Below are positions 23,491 to 35,329 of a DNA stretch of 64,000 nucleotides, in pieces. The stretch is taken from the NCBI GenBank assembly GCA_027943335.1, contig BSBK01006346.1, positions 248,001-312,000 on the forward strand. Direction: 5' to 3'. This DNA is from Chamaecyparis obtusa (taxonomy: Eukaryota; Streptophyta; Pinopsida; Cupressales; Cupressaceae). A model generated the notes under the pieces. It was given only the letters and a program-made list of their open reading frames with translations, was not told where the DNA came from and did no database searches. A program made the position numbers and the translations under genes. Every line of letters starts with the position of its first letter. Position 1 is the first letter of the stretch.

Positions 23491-24559
23491 TTCTGGCTAG
23501 AATTTGAGGACATTACCACAGCTGATAAATCAGAGAACAACTCTGACAAAGATACTTTTCCATATCCTATTCCTCTGAACCTTGCTGCATTCTTTGAAGA
23601 ACCAGATGAACCTATTATACCTATCCACCTGGTAGAGACTGATAGTGATTCCAATGACACTGCTTTAGTGCATCAACTCACTTATGACCAATGGAGAGAA
23701 ATACAAATGGTTGATCCTAATTTTTAGGATGAATGGTACATACCACCATATTTTCAAGATTGTTTTAAACAAGATCAACTTCAGCAAACCATTAATACTA
23801 CCAGAGATGAAGATGAGTCAGAGGGTACAGCTAGTGTTGATGGAATTCCCATATCAAGCATTACTAATTCACATGAAAATGAGTTTGACTCTCTTTCTAA
23901 TGCCACTTTTGATAAATATATAGATGTTGTTCATGTGTATGAAAACCTTCTCAAATTAGGTGAAGGGTCTAGTGTTAGGTCGACCAAGTGTGCATTTACT
24001 AACACTGACATTCTCTCTACTTTCATTGTGAGGACTCAAGAAGAATCGAACACACCTTTGGATGAGATCGCTCTAGGTTTTGACATACTCATCCACACTT
24101 TCGATGGCTATACTATGAACGCACTTGAACCCGCCACTACTCTCTCACTCTGCCATCCTAAACTTATCAACTGGAACTCTCCCTCTCCAGCTAGTGAAGT
24201 CCTTGTGTTCCAAAATGACTACACTCTTGCCTATTATCTTAACGCTATCGAACCTGTAATGTTCTCCACCAGTGAAGATAGTATCAACATGACCTAAGCT
24301 AATATCAAGTATCTTAGTCATATAAAAATAAAAAAGAATAGATGCTCTGATGGTGAAAATCAGCTTGTGGCAGTGTTAGAGCCAAAAAAAGTAAAAATAA
24401 AAGATGTATCCGAGGGTGAAAACCTTTTTGAGGCACCCAAAGATGAGATACTTGATACACTTCTGAGTTATTTTCAAGAGAGATCATCATTGTTGATTGA
24501 GCTGACCCAACCAGTGAATTTGGGTACAAAGGTTGCACCATAGATTATTCATCTAGCAC

Positions 24560-25410
24560 AATCATTATCTGCAGAGGAAAAAGAAGAGTTCAGTAGCTTC
24601 TTTCAAAGGAAGAAAATAAACTTTGCATGGACTTACTCTGATATGCCTAGATTATATCCCAATCTAATCATGCATCATCTATCTATTGCACCAGGTGTTA
24701 AGCCTATCAAATAGAAGCTTTGAAATATGCATCCACACGTGGCACTTTTAGTCAAGGCTGAGCTAGAAAAATTTCTTAAGGCTAGTTTCATTAGAGCTAT
24801 TGACTATGCAGAGTGGATTTCAAATATTGTCCCAGTCATCAAGCATGATAAATCCATTTGAGTGTGCACAAACTTTCAGGATCTGAACAAAGCATGTCCC
24901 AAAGATGATTTTCCACTACCCAATATTGACATGATAGTGGATATGACAGCAGGCTATGAAATGTATTCTTTGATGGAAGGCTTCTATGGCTATAATCAAA
25001 TAAAAATTGTGCCAAAAGATCAAGAAAAGACTACTTTCACATGTGCTTGGGGTACTTTCTATTGGAATGTCATGCCCTTCGGACTGAAAAATGTCGAAGC
25101 AACATATCAAAGAGCTGTCACTACCATTTTTCATGACATGATGCACAAAACAATGGAAGACTATGTGGATGACACTTTGGCTAAAAGCATGCAATGGAAA
25201 ACACATCTTACAGATCTAGGTCCTATACTAGATCAAATGGAACAATTTAGTCTCAGACTCAATCCAAAAAAGTGTGCATTTGGTGTTACTTCTGGTAAAT
25301 TGTTGGGTTACATCATATCTACTAAGGGCATAGAGGTAGATCCTGAGAAAGTTCAAGCTATCATGGAGATGCCTCCACCAAAGATCATCTGTCAGATGAG
25401 AGGACTTTAA
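24560..25410 (+). pseudogene. G1 reverse transcriptase
   Basis: Same frame as gag. Motifs in order: F-Q-D-L-N-K-A-C-P-K-D-D-F-P-L-P, S-L-M-E-G-F-Y-G-Y-N-Q-I, T-F-C-A-W-G-T-F-like T-F-T-C-A-W-G-T-F, M-P-F-G-L-K-N, E-D-Y-V-D-D-T (catalytic pair, bases about 25156-25180), L-N-P-K-K-C-A-F-G and L-L-G-Y-I-I-S-T-K-G-I. The first catalytic Asp, normally M-D-G-F, is Glu here. Stops at 24859 and 25408, among others, interrupt it. It would copy element RNA to DNA. Confidence 0.92.
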
Positions 25411-25979
25411 GGTAGACTATAATCTATTCGGTGCTTCATTGCATAGCTGGTCAATAAGTCACAGCCATTCACCAAAACTCTACATAAAGGTGTGACTTAT
25501 GAGTGGAATGAAGAATGTGACAAAGGGCTCACTCAAATCAAACAATATCTTGCAAATCTGCCAATCTTGATGCCTCCTATTCATGGGAAGCCATTAATCC
25601 TTTATATTTCAGCTACAAACACATCTTTGGGTGCACTACTAGCTCAAGAAGATCAGAATAACAAAGAAAGAGCTATATACTATATCAGTAGAACTCTGGT
25701 CTCTTATGAGATGAACTATTCAGTCATTGAAAAAGATTGTCTAGCAGTGGTGTTTGCTTCACAAAAATTATGGCACTATATGCTTCCTCACACTACAAGA
25801 CTCATTGCTAAAATTGATCCATTAAAGTACTTACTCAGCAAAGCTACTCTTACAGGTAGATTGGTGAAATAGGTCATGATACTCAGTGAGTTTGACATTG
25901 AGTATGTGGAGAGAAAAGCTATTAAAGGACAAGCTATTCAGATCAACTAGTAGAAGCTCCTCTCAAGGATCATCAACCC
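25411..25979 (+). pseudogene. G1 RNase H (retroelement type)
   Basis: It continues from RT: L-I-L-Y-I-S-A-T-N-T-S-L-G-A-L-L-A-Q-E, A-I-Y-Y-I-S-R-T-L, I-E-K-D-C-L-A-V-V-F-A-S-Q-K-L and L-S-E-F-D-I-E-Y. A one-base deletion near 25938-25939 moves the downstream reading from frame 1 to frame 0; it is the only frameshift in the 7.9-kb gag-pol. A stop stands at 25870. The usual first Asp of this domain appears as Ser in Y-I-S-A-T-N, as is common in Tat elements, where the second RNase H is thought to take over. Confidence 0.85.
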
Positions 25980-26480
25980 TTGAAAATTGAATTTCCCGAT
26001 GAGTCTATAATGCTTCTTACACATCAAACATGGAACATGTTCTTTGATGGCTCATTTACCCAGCAGGGGTCGGGTGCCGGAATACTATTTGTCACACCAC
26101 AAAGATACTCTTTACCAAAGGCATACAAGATGTTGTTCCCTTGCACAAATAACATCATTGAATATGAAGCTTTAATCAATGGTATGAAGATAGACATAGA
26201 ATGGCTTGTGGATGAACTTAAGGTCTTTTGAGACTCACAATTAGTTATCAATCAAGTCAATGACACATATCAAATAAAGGATGAAAATGTGGTACCTTAT
26301 AAATGAATGGTTGATGATCTAAAAAGGTACTTTGCACACATTACCTTCCAGCAGATTCCAAGAGCAGATAATAAAGCAGCTGATGCCATGGAAACTCTTG
26401 CCTCCATGATACAAATTCTAGAAAATGACTTCAGACATGAATTTCTGGTGGAGACATTACGCTACCCAGCCTAAAATACC
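25980..26480 (+). pseudogene. G1 second, archaeal-type RNase H (aRH)
   Basis: M-F-F-D-G-S-F-T-Q-Q-G-S-G-A-G-I (bases about 26037-26085) gives the first catalytic Asp. N-N-I-I-E-Y-E-A-L-I-N-G-M gives the Glu. After a stop at 26229, D-S-Q-L-V-I-N-Q-V gives the second Asp, and N-K-A-A-D-A-M-E-T-L-A the last. This order and spacing are those of the archaeal-type RNase H acquired by Tat Gypsy elements. It would degrade the RNA strand of the hybrid. Confidence 0.88.
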
Positions 26481-26639
26481 CCTGACTCCAAGATGATATG
26501 TTTAGTCATTGGACATGATTCATCTTGCTACCATCATATCTACTCCTATCTCCAGGACCAAATTATTTCAGACACTTATACCAGGAACAAAAAATGCCAC
26601 CTAATCCATAGTGCTTCATGATATTTCATAGTAGCTAAT

Positions 26640-27782
26640 GACTTGTATAGATGAGGTCTCGACAGTACCCTCCTTAGGTGTCTAGAGCCCGATGAGTCCA
26701 AACGTGCATTAGCTGAGGTGCATGAAGGCATCTATGGTTCTCATTCAAGAGCTCTAACATTAGCTTGTAAACTTATTAGAGCTAGTTACTACTGGCTAGA
26801 AATGGAAAAGGAAGCTATACAATATGCTAAATCTTGCAAACAGTGTCAATTACACAAAAATTTGATCCACAGTCCTGCCAAGGAGCTCATTCCATTCATC
26901 AGTTTCTGGTCATTTCAGTAATGGGCCTTTGACTTGGTGGGTCAAATCCATTTGTCTTCCTCCAAAGGGCACAAGTTCATCATCACCACTACATACTACT
27001 TTACTAAATGGATCAAGGTAGTCCCTCTGACTATAGATGATGGCAAGTCTATGGCTATGTTCATACTGAATTACATTATCTATAGATATGGTGTACCCTC
27101 ATCAATAATCACTGACAATGGGGGACAATTCAAGAACAAAGACCTGAAAGAGTTATGTACCAAATTCAAGATCATTCAACATTAGTCCTTGATCTATTAT
27201 CCCTAGGGTAATGGATAGGCAGAAGCTTCCAACAAGACAATTCTCAAGATCCTGCACAAAACAGTTCATAAATCTGGTAGAGATTGGCACCTCCAGATTA
27301 ATCTATCTTTATGGGCCTACAGAACAAGCATTTGAACTCCAAAAAGGGCTATGCCCTTTGCCTTATTCTATGGCATGGATGTTGTGTTGCCTATTGAGGT
27401 CAAGATTCCTACATTGCAAGTCTCTCTGAAGAACCTCATTATTGATGAAGACATTAGAATATCTCAGCTACAAGAGCTAGAGTTATTGGATGAACATCGG
27501 CAAGTGGCATTTAATCATCTGAGAGCATACCAGAAAAGAATGTCTAAGAGCTACAATAAGAAAGTCAGACCAAGGGAATTCCAAGTGGGTGATCTCATCC
27601 TGAGAGAAAACCCCAAGAATCAACAGCAGCGAATATAGAAAGGAAAGTTTAAACCAAACTGGCTTGGTCCGTACATTATCACTATAGCATTTGGGTCTGG
27701 TGCTTATCAACTATCTACTACTGAAGGAGAATAGCTCAAAGAGCTAATCAACACTCTACACCTGAAGAGATTCTATAGCTGA
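26640..27782 (+). pseudogene. G1 integrase
   Basis: The zinc-binding H-H-C-C is seen as H-E-G-I-Y-G-S-H...C-K-Q-C (bases about 26717-26850). The catalytic core shows F-D-L-V-G, I-T-D-N-G-G-Q-F and, after stops, A-E-A-S-N-K, so D-D-E is preserved. The C-terminal part has Y-N-K-K-V-R-P-R-E-F-Q-V-G-D-L-I-L-R and K-P-N-W-L-G-P-Y-I-I. There is no chromodomain, as expected for Tat. The terminal TGA is 27780-27782. Six or more stops interrupt it. It would insert the cDNA into the chromosome. Confidence 0.9.
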
Positions 27783-27894
27783 GACATTTCTTGTGTGCTC
27801 ATGTATATACTTATTGATCCTGAAAAAATCCAAAAAAATGGTATGTTGTCAAAAATCCTAAAAATTGCAAAATGTCCTAAAAAAAATGACCATC

Positions 27895-28180
27895 TTAGTG
27901 AAAACTTGGTAAATAGGTGCCTTGATGTATCTATTATCCTGGTGACAACCTGGTGAACATGCACCTTGATAATAATAAAAAAATAAATAAAATTTTGAAA
28001 AAATACAAAAAAAAAGTGAAAATTCAAAAATAAAAAAAAATAAAAATAAAAAAATAAAAAAGTACAAAAAAATTGAAAAAGAAAAAATGTGTCATTGATG
28101 AAAACCTGGCAAGCAGGTGTCATGGTAGCAAAAATAGAATCTCTGCCAAGATGGTGAAAACCTGGTAAACAGGCGCCTCT
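27895..28180 (+). repeat. Dispersed short repeat GGTGAAAACCTGGTAAACAGG and A-rich tract
   Basis: Four related copies of GTGAAAACCTGGTAAACAGGYGCC stand near 27897, 27941, 28098 and 28151. Bases 27965-28090 between them are almost pure A/T with long A runs. This marks the start of the non-coding 3' region of G1. Confidence 0.75.
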
Positions 28181-28418
28181 TGTTCCCTAATGCTATACCT
28201 ATTGCAACATCACTTGGCTCTTTCTCTCTTGCTTTAGTTTGCTTTCCCACTTTCCTACTTTAGTTCATTTCCTACTTTAGTTTTCTAGCTCATGCATTTT
28301 ATTTCAGTTACCTTTGAGATTATGGTCAACTCTACATGGATTGAAACTAGTGACACTTGGGGGCACCTTCCTGGTCTAGGGGGCATTTTCCTATCATTTT
28401 TGGAAGATTTCCTTGCAT

Positions 28419-28750
28419 CAGTCACCAGTGGTTCTCACTGTGTCTACCTACTGATGCTTAGCTACTTTTGAGATTTCTCTCCTTGAGGATCTCTTGTGTA
28501 TCAGTCACCAGTGGTTCTTATTGTGCCTTCCTACTGATACCTAGCTATCGCTTGGATCTCTCTTCTAGAGGGTCCCTCATACATCAGTCACCAATGGTTC
28601 TCACTGTGTTTGCTTGTTGATACTTCGTTAGTACTCCGATATCTCCTTGAGACTTTGTCTCTTGCAATAGTCACCAGTGGTTCTCATTGCGTCTGCCTAC
28701 TATCACTATCCTTTTGAGAATTTGAACATTGTATACTTCTTATCCGACTT
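28419..28750 (+). repeat. Four tandem copies of an 83-bp unit in the G1 3' region
   Basis: CAGTCACCAGTGGTTCTCACTG-type starts occur at 28419, 28502, 28585 and 28668, exactly 83 bp apart. Copies are diverged but share CTACTGATRCTTAGCTA and a TCTCTT-rich tail. Tandem repeats in the 3' untranslated region are documented for Tat/Ogre elements as a source of satellites. Confidence 0.93.
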
Positions 28751-30144
28751 CAATCCACTTAAATTGAAACTAAAACTAAAAACTGAATTTGTAGCTCTCT
28801 GAAGCATGCTGAGCTTTTATTTTGTGTGTTTTTCCTTTCACTTTATCATTCCTCCTCGAGCAACTCTAAGACATCTTTCTTGACCGAGAGAAGTGAAGAC
28901 TGGGGGCATGGTCTTTCCTTTACTTTCTGTTTACTGGTTTAGTTCCAATGATCCAAAGAATTCACATAAGGGGGGTGTCCATCTGTAAGAGCCTTCATCA
29001 TGTATTGGATGGCCATGTGTACCTCAACTCCTTTTATATGGAAACTTGGGTGAGGTTGGTTCTTCTCCTTGTTTGTTTGAGTAACTTCATTCCACCACAA
29101 GTGAAATTGCTAACACTCATCATGCTAAGTGAACGTAAGGGTCACTGCGAGCATTCTTTGGCAAAAGGAGGAACTCTCACATGTCTGGCATGTTTGTATG
29201 CAAGCAACATTCTGGTCATTCTAGTAGCTATGCTTTAATGCTTATGTTACCTTACTAAATCAAAAGGAATAGGTGTTCAGGTCATTCTGGGTTCTTGTGC
29301 CTTAATGCTTATACCTCATTCTGACAAATCTAAGACTAATGTCATATTCATATTCTCGTGATTGCAATATCAGTGAGGATTGTATAACATCATGTGAACA
29401 TCCATTACTAAAAACTCTATGATGATAACAAAATGAGTCCAACAACCAAGTCCTAGGGATTTCATCTAACTTAGGCTTGCATTTTTCAATCTAGGTTTGC
29501 ATTGAGACAGTGTTTTGGTGCTCTTTTGATTATCTTCTTTTGGATCTTTTCATAGAAGGTTCTCATCTTTTGTCTCGGGTTCATCCTGGCTGCACAAGTG
29601 TCCGATCCTTGTTCTTGATCTTTGAACATTCTTTTGGTTAGTACCTGTCATGTATTTCTACATCTTGCATGAGATTATTAGTATCATATACATTGCATTT
29701 ACATACATTATACATCTACATATTCATTTTCATGTGCATCCATTATAAGCATAAATAAGATCATACATTGCATTCATTTATCTACCATCTATCATTGCAT
29801 TTCACATTGCATATACATATAAAATAAAAACATGTCCATATCCATTTGCATATTCATAAAAACATCATGTGTATCTCATATCTAATCCATACATATAAGC
29901 ATATAGGAAACATCTCATAAACATCAACATAAAAGCAATATGTACATGTTGTCTAACTTTAAGTCACCCATTTTTTTCTCATTATTGGAGTCATATGGTC
30001 GGTCTGGTCATTCTGGTGTCTAGGTCTAAATCTCCCCTAGGATAGGGAGTCTTTGTCAGGTTCCCCTTTCTTTGCCTTCATGATTAGTCGGGTGGGTTAT
30101 TATTAGAATTTCATTGCTTCGGGTAGGTTGTAGATCCTAACCTA
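28751..30144 (+). other. G1 3' region, non-coding
   Basis: No supported gene. 29660-29950 is an A/T/C tract very poor in G, with many CATTGCAT and CATATACAT words. Otherwise I see nothing definite. Confidence 0.6.
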
Positions 30145-31000
30145 GCAGAGATTTGTGCTCCAATGGATTTTCTTTCTCAGGCAAAATGGTGGTTTCAAGT
30201 CATGATATTCAGATGTTGCAAGAAATCAGAAAAGGGCTCTTTGTTTGGATAATGCAATGGCCGAGTTGATGTGGGACATTCCAAGAAGCCTATTCCATAT
30301 GTCAAGGCTTTGATTCAAGAATGAGGATGAATTGGTCTCTACACTATATTGAAGGATGGTTCCAAGGATCGGCATCTAAATCTCTTTGAAACAGAAATAT
30401 GATGCTATGATGGAATTTGATTATAAGATGCATTAAATACAGTGACCATACTTTTAAAAGACCATAATTCTGAGCTTGGGCTTTTATTCTTGTTTGAGTT
30501 TGAATATAGAATCTGATCTTTAGATTGATCCCCTATGATGGCATAAAGGTTCGAATAAAACTCAGTGATATGATGTGGCAGAGACTCATGCTCCTATTGA
30601 TGTTCTTTCTAAGATGAAATGATGATTCTGGATCATGATCTCCAGGCACTTGCAAAGCATCATAAGAAAGTTTTCATGTGATTGATGTCATAACAGAGTT
30701 GGCATTGAATTATTCAAAATTCTACTTCATATGACAGTGAGTGTGCGATGAAATGAGTTCTTTTAGAACTCGGGCTATGCATTTTTCAATGTGATAGAGC
30801 TGAGTTAGGCATTTTTAAGAGTCAACTATAGTTGATGATTTTTGCCATTTGAAGGTATGGGATGATTCATCAAGTCACAATGATCCAAATAGTGAAAATG
30901 ATGTGCGGTTTGATGTTGAAAATAAAGCCTTGTGGTAGGTGTGGTCGCATGATCTCATGACTGAGAGAACCGCCTTGTGATCATGTGACAAGGCATGAAG
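30145..31000 (+). repeat. Diverged tandem duplication, period about 433 bp
   Basis: The stretch from GCAGAGATTTGTGCTCC at 30145 recurs at 30578 as GCAGAGACTCATGCTCC. The similarity runs at least 170 bp (shared TTCTTTCT, AAATGRTGRTTCTGG, ATGATVTCCAG). The copies are old. Confidence 0.7.
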
Positions 31001-31677
31001 CGCAACCGGTTAGGTGGGAAAGAGGCACTTAAGTTGAGAATTTAAGCACATGCAGATTAGTGGGCCCTGTTTCTCAGCGGGACCTGAGTTGTGACATCGT
31101 ATCGACGGTTTAAATCAACCAAGGTTTCAATCCAACGATGGTCAGAATTGTGCAATAGAAAGATGCTCAAAAAATAGCAAATGTGAAATAGCAACAAGGT
31201 GCCACCTATCTCAACAGACCCACAGGCACCAATCATAGAGCAGTCGCATGATCGCATGAATTAAAATATTTCTATGTGATCATGCGACAATGGGAACTCG
31301 GGCCGGTGAATATGCTCTGCTAGGACCCACATACACCAACAACGCAAATGCAACAACATAAGTTGAGCAGGGAAAGATCCTACATCTGATGGAGGGCATA
31401 TGTTTGCAAAGAATCTTGGAGGTCTATGCGAAGAAGTGATGGCTGTTGATCTTCCGATGGTGGGTCTAAAAGCATTTGACTATAGTTATGACCTTTCGGA
31501 GATGAAGCCACATGGTGGTGGGTCCATAGGGTCTATATGCAATGATAAACCAATGGTTGCCGCTATTCCTCAAAGCCACGGAAGATTCTTTGACACCCGA
31601 GCTGGGGTCCACATGCACCAATAATAAAGCAGTCGCATCATCACAAGAATTAAAATAATACCATGCGATCATGTGAC
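30944..31677. repeat. Three copies of a 46-nt inverted-repeat (hairpin) element
   Basis: At 30944-30989, 31243-31288 and 31632-31677 a left arm GTCGCATGATCGCATG (variants) faces a right arm TRTGATCATGCGAC across a loop of about 15 nt. Copy 2 is the best preserved. Copies 2 and 3 also share 30 nt of upstream flank, so they belong to a longer diverged repeat of about 389 bp. Confidence 0.85.
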
Positions 31678-32624
31678 AATGAAAAGTTATAGCCCAAGTC
31701 AATAAAAAAGAAGCTTTGATTATTATCTAAAGGTAAAAGCACGTGCTGCAAGTTATAAAAACACCCTCACCCTTAAGTTTGATGGGTGGAACTACAGGCG
31801 AGGGCTACTCCATTTACGGGAATCACACTAAATACCTATGGAAAAAGCCTTTACATGGTGCGGCTTTCACAGGAAGTTAATTTCATACATATTTGAAGTA
31901 ACAGTCTTATAGAATGCACTGAGCTTGATTGTTTTTGGTCACTTGTCGTTGTTTATCATATTGATGTGCAATTTGTCGAGTAATCAAATTGGTCTTTGAA
32001 TGAGAGCCACGGCTTATTGCAGATGCAAAAAGTAATCAGTAATGCTCAGTAGCATGACTTATGAAGTTCAGTTTGATATAAAAGACAAATTGGGAAAGAC
32101 ACAAAACAAAGAAGTAATTTGATACAGTGGAGTGTTATGGAAGACATTTCAAGATGGATCACGGGCATACTTCATTTGCTAAGTTAAAATCCATCATCGA
32201 CATATAATTCAGTTAACGAAAAGATATAAATGGAGAGCAGATCACTTTGATAGAGTATGTAAATCAACTTCTATTATGGAAAATTCTTTTAATAGTGCAA
32301 AAGAAGGATATTGGCAATGTTAGTTCTATTTTTGAATGCAAATCTGCAAGTGTTGGAGAGCATCATCAACTATATGTCAAGTTGTCTTGATATTTTGAAC
32401 TAAATCATATTAATTAGATGATGTCCATTTAGTTCATCTTATCGATCATGGTTAGGCGAAGGGACAAAGTCAGATTTGTTCCTCCTTATTGTTATTTCAT
32501 AAGTCACTTGTCTTTGTCTTTCCGAATTCCAGAAGTTGAAACACTTTGAATTCCTATGAGCATTGTACATTGTAAACTCTATATATACTGTTAAAGAAGT
32601 TAATACAAAGGTCAAAAAACTTGT
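31678..32624 (+). other. G1 3' region, non-coding
   Basis: No ORF or repeat I can support. A TATA-like CTATATATACTG lies near 32579 and could belong to a small solo LTR, but no ends are evident. Confidence 0.5.
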
Positions 32625-32970
32625 AAGGGTAGCATAAGTGATTCCATTTACTTTGCTGGGTTTTCATGTTTGTTGAACCAGTAGTTTTCATTTGCATGTG
32701 AATAGATAGGACAGTTATATATGAAGCTATAATTGCTTGCTAGATTCCATTTCATGTTTGTAATTGCAGTGAAAGTAATTTCATTTACCTTTCATGTATG
32801 ATTCTTCTCCTATTCACCCTATTATTTAGATGCATCTGAATGGAAAGTACAATTGTTTATGGAGCTGTAATTTCTTCTTGAATTCCATTTCACGTTAGTA
32901 GTTGCAGTCTAAGCAATTCTATTTGTTGTCTGTATATGATTTTTCTTCTGTTCTCATTGGTAGAATATGT
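32625..32970 (+). repeat. Two and a half tandem copies, period 134-138 bp
   Basis: AGCTATAATTGCTTGCTAGATTCC at about 32725 recurs as AGCTGTAATTTCTTCTTGAATTCC at 32863. GTGATTCCATTTAC near 32638 recurs near 32772 and 32910. The remaining 32971-33435 holds nothing I can name. Confidence 0.75.
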
Positions 32971-33435
32971 ATTCTTAGAATAGATAGGTTTAGTTAGAAG
33001 ATAGTCTTTATGATAATCTATGATCAACATTCCATTGGGGATTATAGGTTATCCACTTTATCCTTGCCTGAATTATTTGTGCCTACAAACAATTTGGTTA
33101 AAACTCATAAGAAGATAATCTGATGATCATAAAGAAACAAATTCATTGAAGATTAAACACAATCAGGGAGTTGTACCTATTAATTCAGAGAGCAGTGATA
33201 GAAGAAATACACTAACCCAATTGTTGGTGACATCCTTTGTTCTCTCACCTTGGGTGCTAAAAGAGTCAGAGATTACAAATCTAATGGGAGGACAAACTGT
33301 TAACCAATAGTACACAAGTACAATGATATCAAAACAATGATCTCATATATATCTTGGTCAATTAATGTCAATGTACAAAATGATGCTACTTGAGCATAGT
33401 ATCAAAAATGGGCTACAATGTATATCTAGATGTGT

Positions 33436-35329
33436 CTAGCTCTGCCCATCACCACCTGGAGGAGGTGGAGGTGGAGGAGCCTATTGTGGTGGTCCTTGAG
33501 GTGGAGGCATTGGTCTCTATGGAGGTGGACCCTGTGGTGGCGCCTGAGGAGGTGGACCCTATGGAAAAGATTGAGCCCCAGCATACTCAAAGAATGGAGG
33601 TACCTGCTCTAATAAATCTGGTACTACACTGATATATGCTACATAATAGTAGGCTGACTGAGCAGCCTCATATCTCACCTCATGTTGTGCTCTGGCCAGC
33701 ACCTCCTAGAGCCCTCTGATCTCACGGTCTCTCTCTGATACACGGGTCTCCTATACTATGACTTGGGTATGATAATCATCCTGCTCCCATTGTATCTGCC
33801 TAATCCCCTCTCAGCTCTTCCTAAGAGCCTCATGTAGTTGTGGTACCTATCCTCCCATAGGTGCATCCTGCATATCTATGTCATCGCCCTGGGCCCCCTT
33901 GTCGAGAGGCGGCTGCTAAGAGGTATTCATTGTCCTCTGCCTAGTGGACCTCTACTGAGTCCCACTACTACCAGCACCTACATCTGAACCCATAGTCCTC
34001 AGGGGGATATCTATTTTCCCTGTCCTCGGCCTCAGTGCTCTCTATCCCCGCTGCTATCCCTACTGTTGGGTAGCCTGTTGTTGTTTAGGTTGTTATACTG
34101 GTATCTAATTTTGGGTAGGTACCTGTTGCTATTATGTAGGCTACTATTGTGCCCTCTGGCCCATGCCGATAGGATCTATGAATCTCAGGAAGGGGTGCAC
34201 CAAGAAATGATCTCTATATGCAGGTGTCATCCCTGCATTGGTGACATCCACCATATAGTCCCATTGAGCTGGAGGTACTCATGCCTCGATCACACATCTA
34301 CCCTAATCCATTCTTTGTTGCCAACCCTTCTTCGTCTCATCGATGAATCGGGCATAGGTGCAGTACTCCTGGGAGATGCGGTCTCCCAAACTGCCTCATG
34401 ACTCGTGTGAGCAAGAAGCACTCTATAATAAAAATGGTGCATCCGATCAGTGGATGCAAGACAAACATGTGTGAGAGCTCACACTAAGCATCATCCCATG
34501 GCTCTGTAGCTACCCAAGGTCTCCATATGACTATTGTCATATCATCTAGCTATCCTCACCATTGATCTGTCTTACCCAACACTGGTTGGGTAATAGGTAC
34601 TACATATCTATAAATGTACGGCTCTAGAGGCTATCATGTATCATGAAAGATCGGCCTACATAAGAGAAGATGCTCCCAAGCCCATACCTGAAATACAAAG
34701 ACTCATGTGGCCATGGTCCACGCACCTCAATACACGATCTCGTGCATCTCATGGTACATCTAAGTGAGCATGCACTCACCCCATCCAAATCTAGTAGCTG
34801 GTCTATCCAACATTTGTTGTAACATGTGACCCCAACCACACTCCAATCCATGTTGTCCTCGATCCAAAACCAAGTAACAGCGCAAGAATATAGCCAAGAC
34901 AGCTGCTAGTATGTGCCTGGCTCCATGTCTACTGATCAAGTCCTCCCATGAGATGGCTTGGCCCATCAGCAGCTCATCCTAAAAAATGGCCCTCAGTATC
35001 AGTGTACCCAGTCTCGGCTGGATCTCATACTCAATGTGAGCACCATGGAAAGGTATCCTTAGTATCTGATATATGTCCTCGAGAGTGACTATCATCTCCC
35101 CCATCGGTAAGTGGAATGTATTCATCTTCGAATGGAAATGCTCGACCAGTGCACCTAGAAGATCATGATTTACCCGAATGTCAGGTATATCATGCAAGTA
35201 AGTCAATCATAGCCCATCAATGTGGGCACCCTCAGCATCGGTCAACCTCTATACTAATGTGTTGATAACTAGATGGTGGAACTGGAACGTGACATCTGGG
35301 AGGTCAACTTGCAAAGCAAGTGATGACAT
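33436..35329 (-). pseudogene. Antisense ORF of G1: plant mobile domain (PMD) protein
   Basis: Read on the - strand from ATG 35329, the frame shows A-L-V-E-H-F-H-S-K-M-N-T-F-H-L-P-M-G-E-M...T-L-E-D-I-Y-Q-I-L-R-I-P, then V-W-A-W-E-H-L, then V-M-R-Q-F-G-R-P-H-L-P. These are the hallmark blocks of the plant mobile domain found in MULE-linked and retroelement proteins and in MAIN/MAIL host genes. After at least one frameshift the tail reads as a charged coiled segment (Q-I-Q-W-E-Q-D-D...E-V-L-A-R-A-Q-H-E) and a proline-rich end (G-P-P-P-Q-A-P-P-Q-G-P-P-P), closing at the stop 33436-33438. More than ten stops interrupt it. Extra antisense ORFs in the 3' region have been reported for Tat-lineage elements. 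Its role is unknown. Confidence 0.82.

Noticed and set aside
27211..27429. Separate ORF in the G1 integrase region
   Set aside because: Wrong frame; the integrase frame continues through it with stops and contains A-E-A-S-N-K.
28419..28750. CRISPR-like regular repeats
   Set aside because: Direct tandem units without unique spacers, inside a plant retroelement.
31400..31624. 74-codon + strand ORF in the G1 3' region
   Set aside because: No family match; lies between the palindromic repeats in non-coding 3' sequence and has no conserved partner.
33390..33632. Plus-strand ORFs rich in Val/Glu or Trp/Arg
   Set aside because: Antisense shadow of the proline-rich tail of the PMD gene.
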